This document shows positions 1-8,238 of a stretch of 35,831 nt of DNA, in pieces. The notes under the pieces were generated by a model. It made no database searches, was not told where the DNA came from, and saw only the letters and a list, made by a program, of their open reading frames with translations. A program made the translations under genes and the position numbers. The first letter of the stretch is position 1; the number at the start of each line of letters is the position of its first letter. The DNA comes from Arenicella sp. Lineage in GTDB: Bacteria > Pseudomonadota > Gammaproteobacteria > Arenicellales > Arenicellaceae. Location of the stretch: the NCBI GenBank assembly GCA_023301745.1, contig JALZVW010000120.1:1-35831 (forward strand), in the 5' to 3' direction.

Positions 1-116
1 TGCATTTTGATCTCGTATTGTGTGCTCAACTCCTCACTCCAATAGCGCCCGTTATACAACTTCAGATCAACATCAAGCGGTGTTATCTGAGGAACCTTGG
101 CTCGCTGTGCGCTCAA
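1..116 (-). CDS. possible partial ORF running off the left edge
   Basis: The minus strand is open from a TAG near 139-141 to the window edge, about 46 codons, and reads like plausible protein (for example PLDVDLKLYNGRYWSEE). The only candidate start is a TTG at 116 with no visible ribosome binding site. It could be the beginning of a gene lying mostly outside the window, a decayed fragment, or chance. I do not recognise the product. Confidence 0.2.
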   Translation of the reverse strand, partial: MSAQRAKVPQITPLDVDLKLYNGRYWSEELSTQYEIKM

Positions 117-233
117 CCGACCATTGGCGCTAACTAACTAATCGATAGAAGAAGCAAGAAATCAGCAAACAAGCGGTTCGCGATCTTTTGCTGCGATGCC
201 CCAAATAATAAAAAGCAGCTAAGTAACACACAC

Positions 234-458
234 GTGAAAACAATCAAGGTTCTATTAACTTTGACGATTTCACTATGCATGACAGTGGTTCACTCATTGA
301 TTGTTGGTTTGCAGGCACAGTCAGCCCTTTGGGCTAATGAGAAACAATATGCCGCAGCACCTTCACTAATTCAAGACACGTTCAATTGTTCTGACCGCAA
401 GTATTTGATCTACCCACAAGCCGACTTTACTCGAGAAGGTGCCGATAAACCATATTAA
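234..458 (+). CDS. small putative secreted peptide, unknown function
   Basis: This is a 74-residue ORF with a GTG start. Residues 1-35 form a basic-then-hydrophobic segment ending near LWANE, like a signal peptide, so the mature product would be about 40 residues. It has a single cysteine in the mature part (FNCSDRKYLIYPQ). There is no clear Shine-Dalgarno sequence. The C-terminal segment resembles the end of another tiny ORF at 5506-5643 (YYCINGRYLY). I do not recognise a family, and the ORF could be fortuitous. Confidence 0.3.
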   Translation: MKTIKVLLTLTISLCMTVVHSLIVGLQAQSALWANEKQYAAAPSLIQDTFNCSDRKYLIYPQADFTREGADKPY

Positions 459-542
459 AAAATCCGCAATGTATTCATTGCAGACAATCAGCAATAGCGT
501 TATCTAACAAACAACTCGAGACAGTTCAAAAAATCAATCACA

Positions 543-806
543 TCATGCTGCAATTGATTTGTAGTCGAACTCGTTGACAGCGCTCATCGTCAACTCGGTC
601 TTAATATGCAAACAGATTGCTCGTAAACGTCGGTCGCTATAGGCGGCCGTATTTTGAAAAATACGAAGAATCACATCACTAGAATTAACATCGATCAGAA
701 TTCCCTGCTGTCGATAAAGTATCAATGCAAATTCTGACACTAAAGCAACGGCTTTGTTCGATAAGAGACTTATTTTAAAGTCATTTTGACTAAGTTTTAC
801 TTCCAT
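543..806 (-). CDS. small uncharacterised protein (87 aa)
   Basis: An 87-residue protein with a clean ATG start. A strong Shine-Dalgarno-like GGGGGG lies about 9 nt upstream on the minus strand, in the context ACTGGGGGGTATGATAAATG, which closely resembles the leader of the hemerythrin-like gene at 1781. This supports it as a real gene. The sequence is mixed polar and hydrophobic with no signal peptide or membrane segment, and probably mostly helical (for example DRRLRAICLHIKTELTMSAV). No domain is recognised. A small cytoplasmic protein is the most that can be said. Confidence 0.5.
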   Translation of the reverse strand: MEVKLSQNDFKISLLSNKAVALVSEFALILYRQQGILIDVNSSDVILRIFQNTAAYSDRRLRAICLHIKTELTMSAVNEFDYKSIAA

Positions 807-1043
807 TTATCATACCCCCCAGTAAGATAAATATATTACATCACACATTTATTGTTCGAGCAACAGGCTAAGGTCTAATCTTAGTTTAGACCTTTCGCCA
901 TCAACGGCCCGTTTTGCAAGCTTTAACAAAAAAGAGTAATGGCGACGCTAATTAGGGCCACAATTAGTCGAGTACTGTATTCGTATTAGCGCGACCTTTT
1001 ATTGAAAAATTGAGCTCTTGGTCCATCAAAAACGGCAATTCAA

Positions 1044-1211
1044 TTATTGGTTACGCTCTTCGTAGTCTTCTACCATTTTGCGGGTAACTTCAATAATTTC
1101 GGCTCGCAACTCCTTAGCGTTGGTAGGCGCATAAACCGGAATACGTGAATAACCTTTATCTGCCATTGATTTACGAAACTCGGCTTTTTCTTTAGAACTC
1201 ATGCGCGTCAT
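1044..1211 (-). CDS. small charged helical protein (55 aa), unknown
   Basis: The ORF track starts at a TTG (1226). I prefer the ATG at 1211 because AGGG sits about 8 nt upstream of it. The 55-residue product is highly charged and mostly helical (RMSSKEKAEFRKSMADKGY, then ELRAEIIEVTRKMVEDYEE), with no signal peptide or membrane segment. The size and charge are compatible with a small regulator or antitoxin-like protein, but no partner toxin lies next to it and no specific motif supports that. Function is unknown. Confidence 0.45.
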   Translation of the reverse strand: MTRMSSKEKAEFRKSMADKGYSRIPVYAPTNAKELRAEIIEVTRKMVEDYEERNQ

Positions 1212-1226
1212 TATCTTGACCCTCAA

Positions 1227-1780
1227 ATTTAGTGAGCCACATCATAACGCCTTTCCTTTAGCAGAGTGCGGCTACTTAGTCGAAAGCCTACTTGCTACCT
1301 ATAGAATAAGTTAGCAGTAACGCTTATGCGCTCATGCTTACCTCTATAGTGATCGCCTCAATCTCACAACTTGGCGCACAGATGGCATCGTTAGTCGCGA
1401 TTCTAGTCGCCGCGGGCCTAGCCGTACGAGTCTCCTACGATGTCGATACTATCAATACCTAACAACCATCATCACGTTCTATCAAATTCAGCATCACTAT
1501 GAATCATAGGTGTGCGAATTTACAACACTTAAAAGAATAAGACTCTCAACTTATTGATTTTAAAATAATTATTCCTCTTCGAAAGCCATTTCAAACAAGC
1601 TTTCACATCACCGCGCTTGCGATTACTAATTGCCTGTATTAGGATGACTCTGCTGGGAATTAAGGTACTACTCGATTGGATGAGTAGGTAGTTGGCCCCT
1701 TTTTTTCAGTAATATGGAGCCGCTCGTTAAGGTGAGAGGCAAGTAGTAATCAGTTCATATAAACTCTGGGGGGAGATAAT
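1227..1780. other. gene-poor interval with one tiny hydrophobic ORF
   Basis: There is no gene in the ORF track here. On the plus strand an ATG at 1334 opens a 42-codon ORF to TAA at 1460-1462, encoding a hydrophobic peptide (SLVAILVAAGLAVRVSYD) that could span a membrane. It has no ribosome binding site, so coding is doubtful. Near 1668-1687 there is a 6-bp stem (CTACTC/GAGTAG), followed after 12 nt by a run of seven T. It is a poor terminator candidate. The last 30 bases form the leader of the hemerythrin-like gene. Confidence 0.4.
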
Positions 1781-2329
1781 ATGACCAATTTTGACCAACA
1801 ACTTTTTAACGATCGTCCTGAATACGAATATGCTTCATATGATTTTGATCATGAGCCTATTGCAAAAACAAGCGGTATCGTTAAAAAACCAAAAATCGCC
1901 TACGATGATACTTTAATCGATAGCCTTGAAAGACAGCACGAAGTATTAGTCGAAAATTTTGGTACCGCATTAAAAACTGGCTTCGAATCTCAAGACTTTA
2001 CGCTTTTATGCACTCAACTGAGTGAATTCAAGGTGCTACTTCAAAACCACATTATTAAAGAGAATGTAAAACTTTTTTGTTATCTCGAACAACAGATGAA
2101 GAGTAATTCTAAATCGTTGACATCAATGAGAAAATTTCGAAAAGAAGTTAATTATTGGTCTAACGCTCTGATTAATTTTTGTAAGAAGTACGAACAACCT
2201 ATCGACGTTTTCTTTTCACAAGATTCATTTAAAGATGAATACCAGGCAGTTGGTAAAGCTCTAATTCATCGAGTGCAATTAGTTGAGACAGGAATGTATG
2301 CTCGATATGCACCAAACAACCCCATGTAA
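1781..2329 (+). CDS. hemerythrin/HHE-domain-like protein
   Basis: A 182-residue cytoplasmic protein. Residues 1-45 are polar and probably disordered. Residues 46-170 look like a four-helix hemerythrin-type domain: a His in LERQHEVLVENF, then LQNHIIKENVKLFCYLEQQM, where H and E fall as in HHE cation-binding domains. Proteins of this class bind a di-iron centre and sense or carry oxygen or NO, but several canonical histidines cannot be placed with certainty, so the metal site may be incomplete. The start is secure: GGGGGGAG lies directly upstream of ATAATATG. It stands alone, with its own intergenic space on both sides. A helical regulator of another type is the main alternative. Confidence 0.65.
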   Translation: MTNFDQQLFNDRPEYEYASYDFDHEPIAKTSGIVKKPKIAYDDTLIDSLERQHEVLVENFGTALKTGFESQDFTLLCTQLSEFKVLLQNHIIKENVKLFCYLEQQMKSNSKSLTSMRKFRKEVNYWSNALINFCKKYEQPIDVFFSQDSFKDEYQAVGKALIHRVQLVETGMYARYAPNNPM

Positions 2330-2342
2330 CCCATGCGCGCGG

Positions 2343-2387
2343 CTTAGCGGCCAGAAATAAACCGCTAAGTGCATTAGGATTAAGCGG
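2343..2387 (+). terminator. stem-loop(s) after the hemerythrin-like gene
   Basis: CTTAGCGG (2343-2350) and CCGCTAAG (2362-2369) form a perfect 8-bp inverted repeat with an 11-nt loop, 14 bp after the stop codon. The right arm could alternatively pair with TTAAGCGG at 2380-2387, so two exclusive hairpins are possible. No T-tract follows, so if it ends transcription it is not a classic intrinsic terminator. Confidence 0.35.
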
Positions 2388-2671
2388 CACAAGCTCACGG
2401 TTGGCGCCGTACCCGCGCTTAGTCATATAAGAAGACAAGGTTTCGCATCGCCGGTGATCAAAAATCATCGGCTTTTTATTGGCTGATCACTATTTTATTT
2501 GACTGACTTTATTTGATTGGTCACTGTGAAAAAGCGAAAAAGTTAACACGGCTTGCATTCATTTAATATATTAGTGCAAATAAGAGTGCGTGAATTTATT
2601 TTTAAATAGGCCACCTATAAGCCATACTCAGCTTATGTCATGCCTTATCAAAGCTAGAGTCGATCATAATC

Positions 2672-3271
2672 GTGAGTGAACAGTCTGTATTTCAAATAGT
2701 CTTAGGTGATGACTGGGCCAACCTAGGCCCTATCATTCAACGCCACTATTTTTTGAAACCTAAATCTAACGATTACGTTTGTGTATCTGGCGAAATGTCT
2801 GAAATAAGCCATTCGCTTATCGCCAAAGCGTTAATTCCATTTGGCTTATTATTCGGAGCGATCGTGCCATTTCAAGGGCAAAACATTCCGACAGATGTTC
2901 ATTACAACTCAAATCCGAACAATCTAAATATTTATTGGGATCGAGTCTTTAAGTTTAGCCATGGCGACTTTCATTTTAAATCGCATATGGAACCAGTCAA
3001 AAAGAACGAAGTTATTGAGTTCGTTCGTTTTGGGGTCGGCATCCGCTTGGCCGTTACAGCCGAAAATGGTGCCTTAGTCTTTCGAGATACGGCTTATCTA
3101 TGGAGGCTATTTGGATTTAAGTTACCAATCCCTGGGCGGTGGCTGATGGGTGAGGTCTATGTTGAGGAACGCCCGATCGATGAACATTACTTTTCAATGA
3201 AAATGACTCTTACGCACCCACTATTTGGTACACTTTTTAAATATACTGGAAAATTTAAGCTAAACGATTAA
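2672..3271 (+). CDS. DUF4166 domain protein
   Basis: A 199-residue protein whose whole length matches the pattern of DUF4166 as I remember it: an opening LGDDWANLGPIIQRHY, a central acidic/aromatic part, and the typical ending FGFKLPIPGRWLMGE followed by a beta-rich tail with LTHPLFGTLFKYTG. The family has no established function; related domains occur fused to dehydrogenases or as single proteins in proteobacteria. The start is a GTG with a weak ribosome binding site, but homologous sequence begins near the N-terminus, so it is plausible. There is no signal peptide. It is followed 58 bp later by a receiver-domain gene on the same strand, possibly cotranscribed. Confidence 0.75.
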   Translation: MSEQSVFQIVLGDDWANLGPIIQRHYFLKPKSNDYVCVSGEMSEISHSLIAKALIPFGLLFGAIVPFQGQNIPTDVHYNSNPNNLNIYWDRVFKFSHGDFHFKSHMEPVKKNEVIEFVRFGVGIRLAVTAENGALVFRDTAYLWRLFGFKLPIPGRWLMGEVYVEERPIDEHYFSMKMTLTHPLFGTLFKYTGKFKLND

Positions 3272-3329
3272 ACTGGCTCAAATTGTGACATTAAGTACGA
3301 CTAACTCGGTTAGACGAAGTACCTAGAAA

Positions 3330-3878
3330 ATGACGAGCTCAAATAATAATCAAGCCATTCTTATTGTTGAAGATGACCCAGATCAGATGGAGTTATTAGT
3401 TAGCTTTGCGCTAAGTGAGATCCAATCCCTGATCGAGGATGACAATACTACCGATCAACAGTCGCAAAAATTAAAAGATATTAAAATATTGAAGGTGAGC
3501 AATATTAGTACGCTTGAAAAGGCCGTAAGCGTCTATAAAGGCATTTTATTGGCTGTTTTAGATTGCAACATACCCGATACAAAAGACGGCACTTCGCACG
3601 ATCAACTGGTTAAAACAAATTACAGAATTACTGGGCAGCATAAGTCGGTGGATATAGTCACTGAACATTTGCCAAGCACACCAATCACAATGATATCGTC
3701 ATTGAACAGGTTTCAAAAAATCGTCAGTCGGTACTACAAAAGCGAACATGATCTAAACATCAACTTTATATCTAAAAATGATCAATTGATGATTAGTCGG
3801 AATATTGGATATTATTTGAGACAATACCTATCCTCAATGAGTGGGTCGTCGTATCACATAGCAGACGGCGATTTGTGA
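3330..3878 (+). CDS. stand-alone response regulator receiver protein
   Basis: A 182-residue protein with a receiver (REC) domain and no output domain. The acidic pocket is E14-D15-D16 (LIVEDDPDQ), the predicted phospho-acceptor is Asp78 (AVLDCNIPD), the switch Thr/Ser lies in PITMISS, and the conserved Lys is in FISKNDQ. It is longer than a typical 120-residue receiver because of an insertion between helix 1 and strand 2 (polar, rich in D/N/Q, about residues 35-50) and another after Asp78 (about 30 residues). It would pass phosphoryl groups within a two-component pathway; no histidine kinase is in the window. The hydrophobic core and motifs are intact, so it is probably functional. Confidence 0.75.
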   Translation: MTSSNNNQAILIVEDDPDQMELLVSFALSEIQSLIEDDNTTDQQSQKLKDIKILKVSNISTLEKAVSVYKGILLAVLDCNIPDTKDGTSHDQLVKTNYRITGQHKSVDIVTEHLPSTPITMISSLNRFQKIVSRYYKSEHDLNINFISKNDQLMISRNIGYYLRQYLSSMSGSSYHIADGDL

Positions 3879-3982
3879 CCGATACGAGGCGAGTTACTTA
3901 ACCGGCCCCTAATTAAAATCATCATCGCGTAAGGCTAAAATAAAGCCACTAGGGCTCTTGCCACACTCTTTTTATATCTGCT

Positions 3983-4234
3983 TCAGCGTTTATCTATATA
4001 CACATCAAAACCCGCCGCTCTGAGCTTAATTTCGAGCCGTATGAGCTTGCTTAGCGATGCGCTACTCTTAACGCGCTTGCGCTGACCACTGAGCAGTCGT
4101 CGTTTGATCTGCTCCTTAGTTTTGCTCGTCATTGATGCTATCTGCTCAATAGCCGACCGTTCAATAGCGGTCGCCAATAGTGTTCCACTAGAATAAAGTA
4201 TATGTGTCATTTCGTTTTGGCTGTGTCTGTCCAT
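3983..4234 (-). CDS. small basic protein, uncharacterised
   Basis: The track uses a TTG at 4240. I prefer the ATG at 4234 (83 aa), and an internal ATG at 4210 is also possible. The protein is basic. Its body (ATAIERSAIEQIASMTSKTKEQIKRRLL..., later LRAAGFDVYID) follows a pattern I associate with small helix-strand modules found at the N-terminus of some proteobacterial membrane proteins, in which a helix-rich stretch ends in 'L..AG..V.I'. That similarity is weak and from memory. There is no signal peptide and no obvious partner. It lies downstream of, and on the same strand as, the nitroreductase, separated by about 155 bp. Confidence 0.4.
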   Translation of the reverse strand: MDRHSQNEMTHILYSSGTLLATAIERSAIEQIASMTSKTKEQIKRRLLSGQRKRVKSSASLSKLIRLEIKLRAAGFDVYIDKR

Positions 4235-4389
4235 AAACAAACCATACCGTTAAATTGCCTATTGGTCTAAAAAACAAATTTTGTCTTTAGCTTACAAAGA
4301 ATGTCACCGCCAATAAGCTTGCTGACAAAATAGACCACAAAGAGTGTCAAATATTGCTCCTGAAAATGACTAAACGATGACATTTCACT

Positions 4390-5067
4390 TTAGTCATCAA
4401 ACCCAACATAGGAAACAAATTCAGCGTTTTCAGCTCGGGTCGAACGAACGTCGTTGGCTTGGAAGTCGTCGTCAGGATAACCCATCGCAATACAAATCAT
4501 GATTGCTTCGTCATCCGGAATATTGGCATATTGATGCACTACATCAGACTGCATAATGCCCTGCCCGTTAATCACACAACCAATTCCACGCTCCCACGCG
4601 GCCAGAACAATGCCATACGCTAAAGAGCCAAGTGAAAATTGACTAATCGCCGCCGGCTCTAGTGATTTATGGTAAGTGAGCACCAAGGAAACAGGCGCAT
4701 CAAACTGACGAAAGCCACGCAACATCCACTCGGTTCGTTTTTCTTTGTCGTCTCGCTCGATTCCCATAACCTCGAACAGCTGAATTGCCACATCAATTTG
4801 ACGTTGTCGATTCACACCATCGTATTGTTCCTTGTATGGAAAATCTCGTACATGAGGCTTGCCCGCAAGTGTGTTGTTTGTGTTCCCTTCTCGGATTTTA
4901 TCTAAGGCCTCACCGGCCACCGCGTGAACTCGCCATGTTTGTGTGTTGTAGGATGACGGCGCCCACTTGGCTGCATCGATAATATCATCGACTGTTTGCT
5001 TAGAAATTGGTTTATTCAAAAAACCCCGTGCGCTTTTTCGCGACTTGGCAAACTCAGTAAACTTCAT
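4390..5067 (-). CDS. nitroreductase family protein (FMN-dependent)
   Basis: A 225-residue protein of normal length for the NAD(P)H:FMN nitroreductase family. The N-terminal signature KSARGFLNKPISKQTVDDII followed by AAKWAPSSYNTQTWR is the conserved FMN-phosphate-binding region. The C-terminal part has the usual SLAYGIVLAAWERGIGCVINGQ and ends in ICIAMGYPDDDF. Such enzymes reduce nitroaromatics, quinones or related substrates with NAD(P)H in the cytoplasm; the physiological substrate cannot be told. The start ATG is preceded by AGAGAG. It appears to be monocistronic. Confidence 0.88.
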   Translation of the reverse strand: MKFTEFAKSRKSARGFLNKPISKQTVDDIIDAAKWAPSSYNTQTWRVHAVAGEALDKIREGNTNNTLAGKPHVRDFPYKEQYDGVNRQRQIDVAIQLFEVMGIERDDKEKRTEWMLRGFRQFDAPVSLVLTYHKSLEPAAISQFSLGSLAYGIVLAAWERGIGCVINGQGIMQSDVVHQYANIPDDEAIMICIAMGYPDDDFQANDVRSTRAENAEFVSYVGFDD

Positions 5068-5891
5068 ATCAACTCTCTGTGTACATTATTGCGACTTAAT
5101 AGATCGTCAGAGACTACTCTATCGCGTGCAAGTTTAGGTCAAGCCCGCACAACTGACTGCAAGGCCAATTAAATAACTGCTCTGACGAGGGCTAATCTAG
5201 AAAGGGGTCGCTTTGTGCATATAGCTTAACGCCTCAATGCGACATGAGTACCATGCTTGAATATTGCTCTGACATGAACTGCGAAACAGGTGATTTGAGT
5301 TGTCAGAGCGACCGCTTTAGTAATAATAATTCAAGCTTTCTAGTATTTTTCCTAATTGAGTCAACATGAAACCCTTTAACAAAAACAACAACATTATTCC
5401 GAAGAGAAATAGAGCGCAGTTAGTCAAAGCAAGAAATCGAAAAATCGAGTTTGGTAGCTTCGCTGGCCAATCACAATAATCAATCAACGCCGCTGCTGTT
5501 GGTTGATGTTATTCACTTCATCAGTAACGTTAATTTTTTGTGCTTTACCTATCGTCCTAGTAATGTTCGGCCTCAGTGCAGTATCGGCAAACGCAAAAGC
5601 ACAAGTTAACTATTACTGTATCAACGGGCGCTATCTCTATTAACAGGCCCAGGTCTGCACCTAAGTCGCTATACTCGTTTGATCACTAATATTTGAGATA
5701 AACGTACCTAATGGGTGGCCAAGCCCATAGCTATAAAGAATAGAAACACAATCACTAGATACATTTAACTCTATCATCATGAGTTATCACTCGCTGATAG
5801 GCTTGATCAATAATCGGGTATGCATAACGATTAATGAATTCGAGAGCTGGTCGTTCGAAACATCGGCAAGCTGTCTTACTACGAAAAAATT
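5068..5891. other. 824-bp interval with tiny ORFs and repeated CTCTGAC/GTCAGAG motifs
   Basis: No standard gene is visible. The motif GTCAGAG or its complement occurs four times (5106, 5180, 5267, 5302). The last two form a perfect 9-bp inverted repeat, GCTCTGACA/TGTCAGAGC (5266-5274 with 5301-5309). An ATG at 5366 opens a 37-codon basic ORF ending at 5479. A 45-codon ORF with a signal-peptide-like N-terminus follows at 5506-5643 and is listed separately. The last 250 bp upstream of the MATE gene show nothing else. Confidence 0.5.
5506..5643 (+). CDS. tiny putative secreted peptide (45 aa)
   Basis: Not in the ORF track. Codons from ATG 5506 to TAA 5641-5643 encode a hydrophobic leader (LIFCALPIVLVMFGLSAVS) with a plausible signal-peptidase site near ANAKAQ and a short tail, VNYYCINGRYLY. 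The tail resembles the C-terminal part of the small ORF at 234-458 (CSDRKYLIY), and the resemblance continues past this stop codon (QAQ versus QAD), which hints at a truncated member of a small family. No clear ribosome binding site. Real translation is uncertain. Confidence 0.3.
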   Translation: MLFTSSVTLIFCALPIVLVMFGLSAVSANAKAQVNYYCINGRYLY

Positions 5892-7238
5892 ATGCAAGCA
5901 AACCTTCTCTCTGACCCGATTGGCCCCACGCTAGCTAAGCTCGCAACCCCAAATATCATTGCCATGTTCGTTGCACTGCTAACCTCAATGGCCGAAGCAT
6001 TCTATGTCGGTCAATTAGGCCTCGCCCCTCTTGCAGGCTTAGCCCTCGCATTTCCGATAGTAATGTTAACCATGACGATGGCTGGAGGGTCAATTGGCGG
6101 CACTATTTCTGGCGCCATAGCGCAACAGCTTGGCGCTGAAAACAAAGCCGCAGCGGAGTCGATCGCACTGCATTCAATTCTACTGACAATTATTTTGGCA
6201 TTGGCGTTTTCGCTTATATTTCTCATACTCGGTAAAGCGTTTTACGCGAAACTAGGCGGAACAGGTGAGGTACTCAGTGAAGCTTTACGTTACTCAAATG
6301 TCTTTTTCATGGGAAGCATTGCGATCTGGGTCACTAGTGCCCTTAACAGTATAATTCGTGCCACGGGTCAAATGAAGGTAGCGGCGGCAACCATGATGGC
6401 CGGCTCTTGTATACAAATTGTAGCCTCTGCCATATTTATCTTTGGACTAGGTCCTGCGCCTGCGCTTGGAATTGCCGGTGCCGCCGTTGGCAATGTTGCT
6501 GGATTCGCCGTTTCGGGAGCCGTTCAGCTATGGTACTTAATGCGCGTATCATCAGTCTTACGCTTACGCTTGCGAGGCATTCCAATTAAGTTTCAAGGAT
6601 TTTGGGATATTCTCAAGATAGCAATGATCTCTGCGGTGTCGCCCTTGTCCTCCGTCGCAACCGTTATATTTATTACCGCGATGATGGCGAGATTGGGCGT
6701 TGATATTCTTGCCGGGTATGGCGTTGGTGCTCGCCTCGAGTTCTTGATGATTCCAATAGTATTCGGTATTGGTTCAGCCTCAATTACAATGGTTGGCGCA
6801 AACTTCGGCGCGGGAGACTACCAACGTGGTGTAAAAATTGGTTGGGTATCGAGCTTCACGGCCGCAGCGTTAGCCGGCGGCGTCGGCATCACCATGGCAA
6901 TATTTCCATCGGCGTGGGCCAATTTATTTTCAGACGTGGAAACTGTGCGACAAGCGTGCCGTAGCTATCTACAAATTGTCGGCCCTTTTTATGCTTTTTT
7001 CGGCATGGGCTTATGTCTATATTTCGGCTCTCAAGGAGCAAGGCGTATGCTATGGCCGGTCATGGGGTCCGTTGCTAGACTCTTAGTGATCGCCATTGGC
7101 GGCCTAATTCTGTCAACACAAACTACGACAACGGCTGAAGACTTCTTTTGGTTAATTAGCCTCTCGATGGTCGCTTATTGCTTGGTTACGGCTATCGCCA
7201 TTCGTCTCGGCGCTTGGACTAGACACCTTCCCAGCTAA
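5892..7238 (+). CDS. MATE family efflux transporter
   Basis: A 448-residue inner-membrane protein, typical of the family length, with about 12 hydrophobic helices. The opening DPIGPTLAKLATPNIIAMFV, then EAFYVGQLGLAPLAGLALAFP, and GGTISGAIAQQLGAEN match the first MATE repeat. A second repeat begins near residue 235 with AMISAVSPLSSVATVIFITAMM. MATE proteins use H+ or Na+ gradients to export cationic drugs and metabolites; the substrate cannot be inferred. The ATG start is followed directly by the conserved N-terminus. It is monocistronic, with about 120 bp before the next gene. Confidence 0.9.
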   Translation: MQANLLSDPIGPTLAKLATPNIIAMFVALLTSMAEAFYVGQLGLAPLAGLALAFPIVMLTMTMAGGSIGGTISGAIAQQLGAENKAAAESIALHSILLTIILALAFSLIFLILGKAFYAKLGGTGEVLSEALRYSNVFFMGSIAIWVTSALNSIIRATGQMKVAAATMMAGSCIQIVASAIFIFGLGPAPALGIAGAAVGNVAGFAVSGAVQLWYLMRVSSVLRLRLRGIPIKFQGFWDILKIAMISAVSPLSSVATVIFITAMMARLGVDILAGYGVGARLEFLMIPIVFGIGSASITMVGANFGAGDYQRGVKIGWVSSFTAAALAGGVGITMAIFPSAWANLFSDVETVRQACRSYLQIVGPFYAFFGMGLCLYFGSQGARRMLWPVMGSVARLLVIAIGGLILSTQTTTTAEDFFWLISLSMVAYCLVTAIAIRLGAWTRHLPS

Positions 7239-7360
7239 GATTTGGGTATCTTAGGCACACTTTACGATAGCAAGCTCTCGGCTATTTGCATGAGAGCCCC
7301 TAACCCTGGGCCTGCTATATACTAGCTCAGGCAACATAACTACGGTACGGAGAAACATAC

Positions 7361-7774
7361 ATGTCAAAGATCACAGGAAATTGCCTCTGCAAATCAGTTA
7401 AATACTCCTGCAACGAAGAGCCGTTGATGACGGCTGTCTGCCATTGCGAAAATTGTCAACGTCAAACAGGAACAGCCTTTTCTATCATTGTTGGTGTGCC
7501 AATCGGTTCAATTGTTTTTGAAAGCGATTCAACACTTACTGAGTACGTAGATCATGGCGAAAGTGGCCGCGCGGTCGGTCGAAAATTTTGCAACAATTGT
7601 GGCTCACCAATCGTGTCTATTGTTGAGTCATCTTTAGGTCTAGAACTGATAAAGGCCGGCACCTTGAACGACAAGTCATGGCTAAAACCAACCATGCAAT
7701 TTTGGTGTGAAACAGCTCAGCCTTGGGTGAAGATTGATGATGAAGTAGAATCGCATCTGCGCAACCCAGGATAA
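7361..7774 (+). CDS. GFA family zinc-binding protein
   Basis: A 137-residue protein with the cysteine layout of the GFA (glutathione-dependent formaldehyde-activating enzyme-like, CENP-V) fold: CLCKSVKYSC at the N-terminus, CHCENCQRQTG around residues 27-37, and FCNNCGSPI around residue 77. These cysteines bind structural and catalytic zinc. Most members have no proven substrate, and the formaldehyde activity of the name-giving member should not be assumed. The start is well placed, with CGGAG 12 nt upstream of ATG. It is complete and cytoplasmic. Confidence 0.88.
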   Translation: MSKITGNCLCKSVKYSCNEEPLMTAVCHCENCQRQTGTAFSIIVGVPIGSIVFESDSTLTEYVDHGESGRAVGRKFCNNCGSPIVSIVESSLGLELIKAGTLNDKSWLKPTMQFWCETAQPWVKIDDEVESHLRNPG

Positions 7775-7870
7775 TAATAAAGTTCAGAAATTGAATCCAA
7801 AAGCGCGAAAATTGTATCTAAGCTTATAAGAACACTAAATTAATGTTGAAACTAACACGAGGACAACTCT

Positions 7871-8221
7871 ATGAGCGCGCTGATCACGACCACTTCTAAC
7901 ATCGGTAGCAATGAATATAAAACGCATGCGCTGGTTTCTTATATCCTACTGGCAATTGGTATGTTTACGGCAATTCCATTATTGTTTGGCGCGATTTGGG
8001 CAATGATTCAGAAGAAAGGCGCCTACGGTAGCATTTACCATAGCCATCTAGTTAACGCCACTCGAGTATTTTGGTGGAGCCTGTTTTGGACTATCGTCGG
8101 AGCGATCCTTGCAATATTTTTCATTGGTTACGCTATATGGGCAATCACTTGGCTATGGGTTCTTTACCGTTTGGTGGATGGCTTAGCAAAAATATTATCC
8201 GACCAGCCTTATCCAATTTAG
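7871..8221 (+). CDS. DUF4870-like small membrane protein
   Basis: A 116-residue integral membrane protein with three predicted helices: about 24-47 (ALVSYILLAIGMFTAIPLLF), 66-88 and 90-105. The spacing, the loop with SHLVNATRVFWWSLFW and the end LVDGLAKILSDQPYP resemble the DUF4870-type proteins common in proteobacteria. Function unknown. The start has GAGG 9 nt upstream. The gene ends shortly before a strong stem-loop (8239-8268), consistent with it being the last gene of its transcript. Confidence 0.7.
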   Translation: MSALITTTSNIGSNEYKTHALVSYILLAIGMFTAIPLLFGAIWAMIQKKGAYGSIYHSHLVNATRVFWWSLFWTIVGAILAIFFIGYAIWAITWLWVLYRLVDGLAKILSDQPYPI

Positions 8222-8238
8222 CGCTTTATAGGTAACAG

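Noticed and set aside
1668-1700. Terminator at the CTACTC/GAGTAG stem
   Set aside because: The T-run starts 12 nt after a 6-bp stem, too far for an intrinsic terminator, and no gene ends just upstream.
2229-2468. 79-aa minus-strand ORF overlapping the hemerythrin-like gene end
   Set aside because: It runs through the hairpin arms and into a well-supported gene on the other strand, lacks a ribosome binding site and matches no family I know.
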